Below, piece after piece: positions 6,973 through 13,577 of a stretch of DNA of 13,577 bases. The notes under the pieces were generated by a model that was given only the letters and a program-made list of their open reading frames with translations, was not told the DNA's origin and did not search any database. Origin of the DNA: an uncultured Eubacteriaceae bacterium. GTDB lineage: Bacteria; Bacillota; Clostridia; Lachnospirales; CAG-274. Position numbers and translations under genes: made by a program. Where the stretch lies: positions 1-13,577 of the forward strand of contig CALIRN010000181.1 of the NCBI GenBank assembly GCA_938042265.1. The letters run 5' to 3'. How positions within the stretch are numbered: position 1 is the first letter of the stretch; every line of letters begins with the position of its first letter.

Positions 6973-7275
6973 TTAAACGGCATTGTGAGTAAAGCTCACA
7001 ATCTTATCAACGGGTATAATTGTTACAGAGCCAAGTATATTATCACGGCAGTTTCTACTGCAGTTGTTACCGCATCCATTATTACAGGAACAATTTGAGC
7101 CAAGCGGACAGGAAGGTCTGCCTCCGAATTCGCCAATCAGCCTGATAGAATTGTTGCTTACGGAAGCAAGCACACCTGTAAAGCCACTGCCTGAAATACC
7201 GCCGCTGGCAGTAAATACAGTCACGGTTTCGCCTATGTGTCTGCAAAGGGAAGCAACAAGATATTCATCATTCAT
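6973..7275 (-). CDS. Small cysteine-rich protein with Sm-like pattern, function unknown
   Basis: I do not recognise a named family for this 100-residue protein. Residues 12-48 (GETVTVFTASGG, then GFTGVLASVSNNSIRLI) have the strand pattern of an Sm/SH3-like barrel: a G-x-x-V-x-V strand, a G-x-L strand, and an ending in I-x-L. Residues 84-96 (VTIIPVDKIVSFT) look like a closing strand and the I-P-x-x-x-I turn seen in such folds. Between them is a cysteine-rich insert, C56, C62, C64, C68, C72 and C76, set in Gly/Asn-rich sequence; C11 is also present. There is no signal peptide or membrane helix. AAAGGAGGGG lies just upstream of the ATG. Clostridial spores contain small Cys-rich coat proteins of similar look, so a spore role is possible, but this is inference. 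It is transcribed away from mreB and ends in a terminator. Confidence 0.75.
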   Translation of the reverse strand: MNDEYLVASLCRHIGETVTVFTASGGISGSGFTGVLASVSNNSIRLIGEFGGRPSCPLGSNCSCNNGCGNNCSRNCRDNILGSVTIIPVDKIVSFTHNAV

Positions 7276-7297
7276 TTTTACCCCTCCTTTCTTCTTT

Positions 7298-7313
7298 CAT
7301 AGTACATACTATG
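7298..7313. repeat. 16-bp palindrome over the promoter of the cysteine-rich gene
   Basis: CATAGTA and TACTATG form a perfect 7-bp inverted repeat separated by CA. It overlaps the putative -10 hexamer and lies about 23 bases before the ATG. The form is that of a dimeric repressor site, although an RNA hairpin in the leader is also possible. Confidence 0.5.
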
Positions 7314-7336
7314 TCAGGATAAAATTTTGGTGACAA
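7308..7336 (-). promoter_or_regulatory. Possible promoter for the cysteine-rich gene
   Basis: On the minus strand, TTGTCA (7331-7336, five of six) and CATAGT (7308-7313, four of six) are 17 bases apart. The weak -10 overlaps the palindrome at 7298-7313. A sporulation sigma factor was considered because of the CATA start, but the rest of the E/K-type -10 pattern is not matched. Confidence 0.4.
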
Positions 7337-7382
7337 GGGGTTGTATTAAAAAATTAATTTTTATTTAAATTAAAGGTTTATG

Positions 7383-7411
7383 TTGAAAATTACACAAAAA
7401 TGTTGTATCAT
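7383..7411 (+). promoter_or_regulatory. Sigma-A-type promoter for the mreB operon
   Basis: TTGAAA (7383-7388) and TATCAT (7406-7411) are 17 bases apart, preceded by an almost pure A/T stretch (7344-7375) that could act as an UP element. The leader before mreB would be about 100 bases. A second, overlapping choice is TTGTAT (7403-7408) with TACAAT (7425-7430) at a 16-base spacing. Confidence 0.55.
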
Positions 7412-7521
7412 ATAAATTAGTATGTACAATTAAAGTAGATATACCAATTATTAAAATTTTTGGCTTAGATATTAGGCTTTTGGAGATACTTAACTATATA
7501 ATTACGGAAGGAGCTTTTATT

Positions 7522-8556
7522 ATGTTCAGTAAAGACATGGGAATAGATTTAGGAACTGCCAATACACTTGTATTTGTAAGAAATAAAGGTATTGTTGTAA
7601 ATGAGCCGTCAGTTGTCGCAATTAACAACCTTACTCATGAGGTACTTTCGGTAGGTGATGAAGCTAAGGAAATGATAGGCAGAACACCGGGCAATATTGT
7701 AGCAATCCGTCCGATGAAGGACGGCGTTATTGCTGATTTTGACGTTACTCAGGCAATGCTTAAATATTTTATAAACAAAACCTATAACAGAGGTCTTTTC
7801 AGCCCAAAGCCGCGTATAGTAATATGTGTACCATCAGGCGTAACCGAGGTTGAAAAACGTGCCGTAATAGAGGCTGCCATTGCCGCCGGTGCCAAGGAAA
7901 AAAACGCCTACCTAATTGAAGAGCCCATGGCAGCCGCTATCGGTGCAGGTCTGCCTGTAGAGGAACCTACCGGTAATATGGTTGTAGATATAGGCGGAGG
8001 TACCAGTGAGGTAGCAGTAATATCTCTCGGAGGCATTGTTACCAGTAAATCCGTCAGAACAGCCGGTGATGAATTTGATAATTCCATTGTCAGCTATATT
8101 AAAAAGGAATATAACCTTGCAATAGGCGAAAGGACAGCAGAGGAAATTAAAATAAGCATCGGCTGCGCCTATATTGATGACAGTATCGAGGTAAGAAAAA
8201 TGGATATACGCGGACGTGATCTTATCTCTGGTCTGCCAAGAACGGTTGAAATTAACTCCAAACAGGTTCTCACTGCTCTTTCAGAGCCTGTAAGCATAAT
8301 TGTTGAGGCAATAAAATATACTCTTGAAAAAACTCCTCCTGAGCTTGCTGCTGATATAATGGAGGCAGGTATTGTATTAACAGGTGGCGGTGCTCTTTTA
8401 AGAGGACTTGATAAATTGGTTGCGGAGGAAACTGGTATGCCTGTTCATGTTGCAAATGAGCCTCTTAACTGTGTAGCCATTGGCACGGGCGCTGCACTTG
8501 AGCACATTGACTCCCTTAAAGGCGTGCTTATATCCTCTCAAAGACTTAGTATGTAA
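7522..8556 (+). CDS. mreB: Rod shape-determining protein MreB
   Basis: MreB is the bacterial actin homologue. It forms short membrane-bound filaments that steer the elongation complex around the cell. The 344-residue length is normal. Actin-fold nucleotide motifs are intact: phosphate-1 GIDLGTANT at 7-15, phosphate-2 VVDIGGGTSEVAV from 154, and the adenosine motif GIVLTGGGALLRGL from 283. PSGVTEVEKRAVIEAA and LIEEPMAAAIGAG are also typical of the family. ATG at 7522 is chosen because AAGGAG (7508-7513) lies eight bases upstream; a longer TTG reading from 7480 would place this site inside the gene. It is the first gene of mreBCD-mrdA-minCD. An Mbl- or MreBH-type paralogue is possible, but the mreC/mreD neighbours favour MreB. 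Confidence 0.96.
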   Translation: MFSKDMGIDLGTANTLVFVRNKGIVVNEPSVVAINNLTHEVLSVGDEAKEMIGRTPGNIVAIRPMKDGVIADFDVTQAMLKYFINKTYNRGLFSPKPRIVICVPSGVTEVEKRAVIEAAIAAGAKEKNAYLIEEPMAAAIGAGLPVEEPTGNMVVDIGGGTSEVAVISLGGIVTSKSVRTAGDEFDNSIVSYIKKEYNLAIGERTAEEIKISIGCAYIDDSIEVRKMDIRGRDLISGLPRTVEINSKQVLTALSEPVSIIVEAIKYTLEKTPPELAADIMEAGIVLTGGGALLRGLDKLVAEETGMPVHVANEPLNCVAIGTGAALEHIDSLKGVLISSQRLSM

Positions 8557-8568
8557 GGAGAGCTTGAT

Positions 8569-9441
8569 TTGAATTTTTTTGACAATAACAGAAGGCTTGT
8601 CATCAGCTTAGCAACTGTATTTTGTATAATAGCGGCATTGTTTACCTTTAACAGAGCAAAGCCAACCCTTTTTGAAAACACCTTTGCCTTTATAATCACT
8701 CCTGTACAGCGTTTTAACACCGCCTCCGTAAAATGGTTCAGAGAAAAATCCGATTATATTAATGGAGTTTCCGCTTTACAGGAAGAAAATGAAAAACTTA
8801 AGAGACAGCTTGAGGACAAATCCATTGAATTAAGTCGCCTTGAAATGATCGAACAGGAAAATACACGTTTAACGGAGCTTTTGGATGTCAGCAGCAGATA
8901 TAAACAATACAATATGATTACTGCTAACATTATTGCAAAGGATACAGGAAACTGGTACGATACCTTTACCATTGACAAGGGCACTAAAGATGGTCTTGGC
9001 AAAAATATGGTTGTTTTAACCGGTGACGGACTGGTAGGGCGTATTAAGGAATGCGGTTATAACTATGCACAGGTTACGGCTATTATAGACGATACCGATG
9101 CTATAAGCGCTAAAAGCCTGCGTACAGATGATTTGGGCTATATTTCAGGAGACCTTTCCAACAAAGGTATGTGTAAGATGGAATATATAGACAGTACAGC
9201 AGAGCTTACCGAGGGTGATGAGGTCATTACTTCCAACCTCAGTGAAATATTTCCTCCTGGAATTACTATCGGTTATATAAAAGAAATTAAGTCCGATAAA
9301 TCCGCACTAACAAAGCAAGCTGCTATTAAGCCTGCTGTTGATTTTAAACATCTGGAATCGGTAATGGTCATTACTGCTGATTTCTCCCGTGAATATATTG
9401 ACAGTCAGGAAACTACACAGCAAACAAAAAATAACAATTAA
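8569..9441 (+). CDS. mreC: Rod shape-determining protein MreC
   Basis: MreC links cytoplasmic MreB to the outer cell-wall enzymes and activates PBP2. The 290-residue protein has a short cytoplasmic tail, one membrane helix at about 10-27, and a coiled coil at about 68-106 (LQEENEKLKRQLEDKSIE and on). Two beta-barrel domains follow, to about residue 272, with family marks such as ANIIAKDTGNWYDTFTIDKG, GKNMVVLTGDGLVGRI and PPGITIGYI. A polar Gln/Thr/Asn tail ends the protein. The start is TTG at 8569. AAGGAG overlaps the mreB stop (TAAGGAG) and lies eight bases before it. No in-frame ATG near the N-terminus has a competing ribosome site. Confidence 0.95.
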   Translation: MNFFDNNRRLVISLATVFCIIAALFTFNRAKPTLFENTFAFIITPVQRFNTASVKWFREKSDYINGVSALQEENEKLKRQLEDKSIELSRLEMIEQENTRLTELLDVSSRYKQYNMITANIIAKDTGNWYDTFTIDKGTKDGLGKNMVVLTGDGLVGRIKECGYNYAQVTAIIDDTDAISAKSLRTDDLGYISGDLSNKGMCKMEYIDSTAELTEGDEVITSNLSEIFPPGITIGYIKEIKSDKSALTKQAAIKPAVDFKHLESVMVITADFSREYIDSQETTQQTKNNN

Positions 9442-9453
9442 GGAGTGTCTGCT

Positions 9454-9963
9454 TTGCGATACTTATCCTATGCCATAATGCTCATTGCAGGTTTTATTTT
9501 ACAGTCTACATTTTTTGAACTTATAACCATACTTGATATTAAACCCAATATGATACTTATTACAATTGTAAGTATCTCCCTTTTAAGAGGAGAGCTGGAG
9601 GGTTCTGCCGTAGGTTTTTTTGGAGGACTTTTGCTCGACCTCTATTCTCCCTTTATAGGTGTAAATGCTTTTATTGGTATGATAATGGGCTACATAGTTG
9701 GTGTTTTTACCGTAGGGTTATATAAGGAAAATCCTTTTGTACCTGTTATGACGGTTTTTTTTGCAACGCTTTTCTATGATTTTGCATTTTATATTTTAAA
9801 TATCCTGCTGCAGGGATATACAGATTTCGGCTATTTCTTCCATATCATTATTTTAAGAGAAATGGTTTATAATGCTTTAATTACTTTGGTTATATACGGA
9901 ATAATATATTTTGTAAATTCCCGTCTGGAACTGAAGGAGCATTTTAAAAGAAAATTATTTTAA
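9454..9963 (+). CDS. mreD: Rod shape-determining protein MreD
   Basis: MreD is the integral membrane partner of MreC in the elongation complex. From the TTG at 9454 the protein has 169 residues, close to the usual 160-175. It is highly hydrophobic with about five membrane helices and includes the family segments ILDIKPNMILI and GFFGGLLLDLYSPFIGVNAF. A GTG at 9445 is also in frame, but it overlaps the AAGGAG ribosome site (9440-9445), whereas the TTG lies eight bases beyond it, so TTG is chosen. The layout copies that of mreC: the upstream gene's TAA is part of the ribosome site. The next gene, mrdA, follows after about 20 bases. Confidence 0.93.
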   Translation: MRYLSYAIMLIAGFILQSTFFELITILDIKPNMILITIVSISLLRGELEGSAVGFFGGLLLDLYSPFIGVNAFIGMIMGYIVGVFTVGLYKENPFVPVMTVFFATLFYDFAFYILNILLQGYTDFGYFFHIIILREMVYNALITLVIYGIIYFVNSRLELKEHFKRKLF

Positions 9964-9984
9964 CTCGAATTTAGGTGACAGATG

Positions 9985-12504
9985 ATGCGTGATTTTTTTG
10001 GCAAACATTTTAATTATACAAATTCACGTCTTATAGTTATGTATCTGGTAATTTGTGGTCTGTTTTTTGTACTTGTTGTAAAGCTTTACAATCTTCAGAT
10101 TATAGACGGAAGCTACTACAGCAGCGAGGTCAAGGGCACCACCCTGAGAGATATAGAGGTATCCGCTCCAAGAGGCTCCATATATGACAGATACGGAAGG
10201 GAGCTTGCAGTAAATAAATCCTCATTTATAGTAAACCTTGATCCCGGTGTAACTGTGGAAAACTTAAACGAAGTACTTTTAAGTCTTATTAATCTGCTTG
10301 AAAAAAACGGAGAGGAAATTGAAACTGATTTCCCTATCACTCCCTCAAGCCCTCATATTTTTACTTATGACGGCAATACAAATAAGGAAAAACGTTGGAA
10401 GATTGATATGGGACTTGATGAGGAATTAACCGCCAGTGAGGCTTTCTATAAGCTTAGGGTTGATTTTGAAATCGATAATAACCTCAGCGACGAGGAAGCA
10501 GCAAAAATACTTGCTTTGCGTTGCGAGCTTTATTTAAAAAGATTTTCAAAATATGTACCAGTAACAATAGCGCATAATATATCAAACAAAACGGTTACAG
10601 ACCTGACAGAGCAGAAATCCTCCTTTCCTTGTGCTTATGTGGATGTTGAATCCCTGAGGGAATATCCTACAGGTGAACTGTTTTCACATATGTTGGGATA
10701 TATAGGTAAAATTACTGAGGGTGAGCTTTCCACATATCAGAAATACGATTACAAATCAACCGATATTGTCGGCAAGGACGGCATTGAAAAATCCTTTGAG
10801 CTTCAATTAAACGGCAAGGACGGTATGCAGTATGTGGAGGTTGACAGTTTAGGCAGACGAATAAGCAATATTGAGGCAGGCTCAGTTGATCCCGTACCAG
10901 GTAACAACGTATTTTTAAGTGTGGATACCGATTTACAGCAGGCTGCCTACACTGCTCTTGAAAACGCACTTAAGGATGCTCAGATCAGTCGCCTTACAGG
11001 TGCAAATAAAGATTATACCTACAATACAAAACAGGTACTTGCTTCAATGGTAACAAGTGATAATATTCGTGCAGAGGATATTATGAAGTCCAAAAGCGGC
11101 ACAGTACAATATACAATTAAGGAATATATACTTTCAGTCGATAAGGCAGCCTCAGGCGATTATGACCTTGCAAGACAGATAATAGCGGACGGTCTTGAAA
11201 AGAACAATGTAAAAGCATATCAGCTTATTCTTATATTGCTGGAACAGGGCACAATTACCGGAGATGATGTCTTTATAAGCAAGGTCACCTCAGGAGCAAT
11301 AACACCGCAGCAGGTAATAATTGATAAGCTTAACTCAGGTGAGCTTAAGCCATATATGCTTAATATGGATCCATGCACAGGCTCTGTTATTGTCACTGAT
11401 GTTGATACGGGAGAGGTGCTTGCTGCAGTGACTTATCCCTCCTACGATAATAACAGGCTTGTAAACGGACTTGATAACAAATATTATACAAGGCTGCAGA
11501 ATGACCCAACACGTCCCCTTGTTAACAGACCTTTTCAGGAACCAAGGGCTCCGGGCTCAATTTTCAAAATGATTACCGCAATAGCAGGCCTTGAGGAGGG
11601 TATTATAGGACCAAATACGCCTATATATGACAGAGGCACCTTTACTGAGGCTGGACGTCCATATGCACGTTGCTGGGTAGGCAGCGGCAACGGCTCTCAC
11701 GGCAGTATTAATGTTGCTCACGCCTTGGAGGTTTCCTGTAACTACTTCTTCTACACCGTTGCATATAATATGGGCAACTCAAAGGCAGGCACAACACTTA
11801 AAGGTATTCAGACACTTAACAAATATATGACGGACTTTGGTCTTAACGACTCAACCGGCGTTGAAATATACGAAATTTATGATTCCACAAAAAATTATCC
11901 AAGCAATATTTCATCACCTGAGTATAAAAGATACGTTTATACCGCACGTAATCCTGAAATAGCTGAAAGTGAACTGGAATGGCGCGACGGCGATACCATA
12001 AGAACAGCCATAGGTCAGGCATTCAACAACTATACTGCCGCTATTATGTCAAAGTATATCGCTACACTGGCAAACGGCGGTAAAAGATATACCATGCATC
12101 TGTTATCTCAGATTTCAACTTATAACGGAGATACGGTTTCCGTATATGAGCCTCAGATAGAAAGCGAGCTTAATATTAAGGAAGAAAATCTGAAGGCTGT
12201 ATATGAGGGTATGAGGCTCGTTACACAGGGCAGCAAGGGAACATTGAGAAAATATTTTACCGATTTCCCCATAAATGTTGCTGCCAAATCAGGTACGGCA
12301 CAGGAGTCAAGCTATAGAAGCGAGCATACAACCTTTGTATGCTTTGCACCATATGAGGATCCTCAGATTTCCGTGGCTGTTGTTATTCCTTACGGTAACA
12401 ACAGTACGGGACCGGCTCCAACCGTAGCAAAGGCTGTTATTGAAAGTTATCTGGATATCAATGCAGTCCCTGAAAAAAAATATTACAACACTCTTACTAA
12501 GTAA
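9985..12504 (+). CDS. mrdA: Penicillin-binding protein 2, elongation transpeptidase
   Basis: This class B PBP cross-links side-wall peptidoglycan together with RodA, under MreC control. The 839-residue protein is longer than E. coli PBP2 (633). It has one membrane helix at about 16-32 and the PBP-dimer motif RGSIYDRYG from 63. HMLGYIGKITEGEL and GKDGIEKSFE follow. The transpeptidase domain carries all three active-site motifs: SIFK with Ser525, SCN at 584-586 and KSGT at 768-771. Much of the extra length lies between VDTDLQQAAYTALENAL (about 313-329) and MDPCTGSVIVTDVDTGEVL (from 461), an insert of some 115-120 mostly helical residues. Two ATGs are adjacent (9982 and 9985). AGGTGA at 9973-9978 fits the second better (six bases), but 9982 cannot be excluded. 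Confidence 0.94.
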   Translation: MRDFFGKHFNYTNSRLIVMYLVICGLFFVLVVKLYNLQIIDGSYYSSEVKGTTLRDIEVSAPRGSIYDRYGRELAVNKSSFIVNLDPGVTVENLNEVLLSLINLLEKNGEEIETDFPITPSSPHIFTYDGNTNKEKRWKIDMGLDEELTASEAFYKLRVDFEIDNNLSDEEAAKILALRCELYLKRFSKYVPVTIAHNISNKTVTDLTEQKSSFPCAYVDVESLREYPTGELFSHMLGYIGKITEGELSTYQKYDYKSTDIVGKDGIEKSFELQLNGKDGMQYVEVDSLGRRISNIEAGSVDPVPGNNVFLSVDTDLQQAAYTALENALKDAQISRLTGANKDYTYNTKQVLASMVTSDNIRAEDIMKSKSGTVQYTIKEYILSVDKAASGDYDLARQIIADGLEKNNVKAYQLILILLEQGTITGDDVFISKVTSGAITPQQVIIDKLNSGELKPYMLNMDPCTGSVIVTDVDTGEVLAAVTYPSYDNNRLVNGLDNKYYTRLQNDPTRPLVNRPFQEPRAPGSIFKMITAIAGLEEGIIGPNTPIYDRGTFTEAGRPYARCWVGSGNGSHGSINVAHALEVSCNYFFYTVAYNMGNSKAGTTLKGIQTLNKYMTDFGLNDSTGVEIYEIYDSTKNYPSNISSPEYKRYVYTARNPEIAESELEWRDGDTIRTAIGQAFNNYTAAIMSKYIATLANGGKRYTMHLLSQISTYNGDTVSVYEPQIESELNIKEENLKAVYEGMRLVTQGSKGTLRKYFTDFPINVAAKSGTAQESSYRSEHTTFVCFAPYEDPQISVAVVIPYGNNSTGPAPTVAKAVIESYLDINAVPEKKYYNTLTK

Positions 12505-12519
12505 CGGAGGTACTATATA

Positions 12520-13194
12520 ATGAATGAGAATACAGTAATCTTCAAGGGTACAAAGAACGGTATAACTGTTGTCCTTGACGAAAATACGCCTTACGAAGAG
12601 CTAAAAACAGCTCTTGCAGAAAAAACAAGCTCTGCAAGAGATTTCTTCAAGGATGCAAAAACAGTTATAATGTTCAAAGGCTACAAACTTACTGATGAAC
12701 AGGAAACCGAACTGCTGGAGGTTATTAATTCCAACACTGATTTAAGCATTTCCTTTGTCATTAGTAATAACAGTTCTCCCGTACTTTCAAACCCTAAATT
12801 TACCGAAAAACCAAAGGAAGACGAGGGCAAGCTTAATCAGCTTATCTCGGAGGCTCTTGTAACGGCAAAAAAAAATCTTACAACCTTTCATAAAGGCTCG
12901 GTAAGAAGCGGTCAGTCAATACGTTTTCCCGGAAGTATTGTTGTTATTGGTGATGTTAATCCCGGAGGAGAGCTTATTGCAGAGGGCAATATAATTGTCC
13001 TTGGTATACTTAAAGGGCTTGCCCATGCAGGCTGCTCCGGCTCACACGACTGCTTTGTTGCGGCACTTAATATGCGTCCCACACAGCTGCGTATTGCTGA
13101 GCTTATTGCCTGCTTTCCCGAAGATGAAAGCAAGCCTGTACCACAGTACGCTTATATAAACGATAATCAGATATTTGTAGAGCCTTTGCTGTAA
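12520..13194 (+). CDS. minC: Septum site-determining protein MinC
   Basis: MinC blocks FtsZ polymerisation away from midcell and is carried to the membrane by MinD. The 224-residue length is usual. The N-terminal FtsZ-inhibiting domain is about 1-100, and a charged linker (KPKEDEGK) follows. The C-terminal beta-helix domain starts near 120 and shows the diagnostic HKGSVRSGQSIRFPGSIVVI, GDVNPGGELIAEGNIIVLG and LKGLAHAGCSG segments. The Arg-Ser-Gly-Gln (RSGQ) patch known to contact MinD is intact. GGAGG (12506-12510) lies nine bases upstream of ATG. The gene follows mrdA by 15 bases and precedes minD by 106 bases, so the Min genes are at least partly co-transcribed with the rod-shape genes. Confidence 0.95.
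   Translation: MNENTVIFKGTKNGITVVLDENTPYEELKTALAEKTSSARDFFKDAKTVIMFKGYKLTDEQETELLEVINSNTDLSISFVISNNSSPVLSNPKFTEKPKEDEGKLNQLISEALVTAKKNLTTFHKGSVRSGQSIRFPGSIVVIGDVNPGGELIAEGNIIVLGILKGLAHAGCSGSHDCFVAALNMRPTQLRIAELIACFPEDESKPVPQYAYINDNQIFVEPLL
12611..12640. repeat. Perfect 10-bp inverted repeat inside minC
   Basis: CTCTTGCAGA (12611-12620) and TCTGCAAGAG (12631-12640) are exact reverse complements with a 10-base A-rich loop. In mRNA this would make a stable hairpin about 90 bases after the minC start. No T run follows, so it is not a terminator. Confidence 0.6.
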
Positions 13195-13300
13195 TTAGGA
13201 AAATTTGTTGTAATTTGTTTAAAGAAAAAGGTGCAAAAAGCCAAATTATCTGTTATTATAGATAGTGAAGAAATTTTTATACATATTTAGGAGGATAAAA

Positions 13301-13577
13301 ATGAGCGAAGTTATAGTTATTACATCAGGAAAAGGCGGCGTAGGTAAAACAACCACCTCAGCCAATCTCGGTACAGGTCTTGCAATACAGGGTAAAAAGG
13401 TTGCAATGATTGATGCAGATATAGGACTCCGTAATCTTGATGTTATTATGGGGCTTGAAAATAGAATAGTATATGACCTTATTGACGTTGTCGAGGGCAA
13501 CTGCCGCCTTAAGCAGGCTCTTATAAAGGATAAAAAATATGAATCCCTTTACCTTTTGCCTGCCGCACAAACACGTG
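13301..13577 (+). CDS. minD: Septum site-determining ATPase MinD (partial, C-terminus outside the window)
   Basis: The first 92 codons are present. MSEVIVITSGKGGVGKTTTS contains the deviant Walker A motif KGGVGKTT (11-18) of ParA/MinD ATPases. IDADIGLRNLDVIMGLENR (from 37) is the strongly conserved MinD switch region, with Asp38 and Asp40. VYDLIDVVEG and LLPAAQTR also match MinD rather than ParA or Soj. MinD binds membrane in the ATP state through a C-terminal amphipathic helix (outside the window) and recruits MinC. AGGAGG (13289-13294) lies six bases before ATG. The 106-base gap after minC has no terminator; it contains an A/T-rich TATTATAGAT sequence at 13254-13263 that could be a weak internal promoter, but no convincing -35. 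minE is commonly next, beyond the edge. Confidence 0.95.
   Translation, partial: MSEVIVITSGKGGVGKTTTSANLGTGLAIQGKKVAMIDADIGLRNLDVIMGLENRIVYDLIDVVEGNCRLKQALIKDKKYESLYLLPAAQTR

Noticed and set aside
7349..7362. 14-bp A/T-only palindrome upstream of mreB
   Set aside because: It is expected by chance in an A/T tract; it may help as an UP element but shows no specific site character.
7480..7521. Longer MreB from a TTG at 7480
   Set aside because: AAGGAG at 7508-7513 serves the ATG at 7522, and MreB proteins normally start just before the GIDLGT motif.
1..13577. Search for a defence island, prophage, CRISPR array, insertion sequence or attachment sites
   Set aside because: No transposase or integrase genes and no spaced direct repeats are seen; all large genes are conserved housekeeping or division genes.

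Overview
The window is ordinary chromosomal DNA from a low-to-moderate GC Gram-positive anaerobe, most likely class Clostridia and plausibly the Ruminococcus/Oscillospiraceae side. The evidence is SepF, YlmH and DivIVA together, a class III (oxygen-sensitive) ribonucleotide reductase, the mreBCD-mrdA-minCD gene order, strong AAGGAGG-type ribosome binding sites and several GTG/TTG starts. The species cannot be named from sequence alone. I see no mobile element, CRISPR array, tRNA or rRNA, and no gene-free stretch over 300 bases. The longest gap is 7276-7521, which holds two divergent promoters.

Left block (1-3171, minus strand): sepF, ylmH and a partial divIVA form a cell-division operon with a good sigma-A promoter at 1832-1860. 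Upstream of it lies a single-pass membrane protein with a HlyD-like region and a near-consensus promoter of its own (3205-3234). The -35 box of that promoter contains the stop codon of the next gene.

Middle block (3231-7275, minus strand): nrdD and miaA overlap by 8 bases and read from one promoter. That promoter carries two NrdR-box-like sites 31 bp apart, so NrdR probably controls the reductase and, through overlap and co-transcription, the tRNA-modifying enzyme. Next come a 62-residue PspC-domain membrane protein and a 100-residue cysteine-rich protein with an Sm-like look. A terminator-like hairpin separates these two.

Right block (7383-13577, plus strand): mreB, mreC, mreD, mrdA (PBP2), minC and the start of minD run as one rod-shape and division-site operon. 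MreB filaments with MreC, MreD and PBP2 direct elongation of the side wall, and MinC/MinD stop FtsZ ring assembly away from midcell. In this chromosome the septum genes (sepF, divIVA) and the elongation/Min genes lie within 13 kb of each other, on opposite strands, with metabolic and small unknown genes between them.

I found no wholly new multi-gene system. The best leads are the paired NrdR boxes and the nrdD-miaA coupling, the cysteine-rich Sm-like protein with its palindromic promoter, and the paired TTG starts of mreC and mreD.
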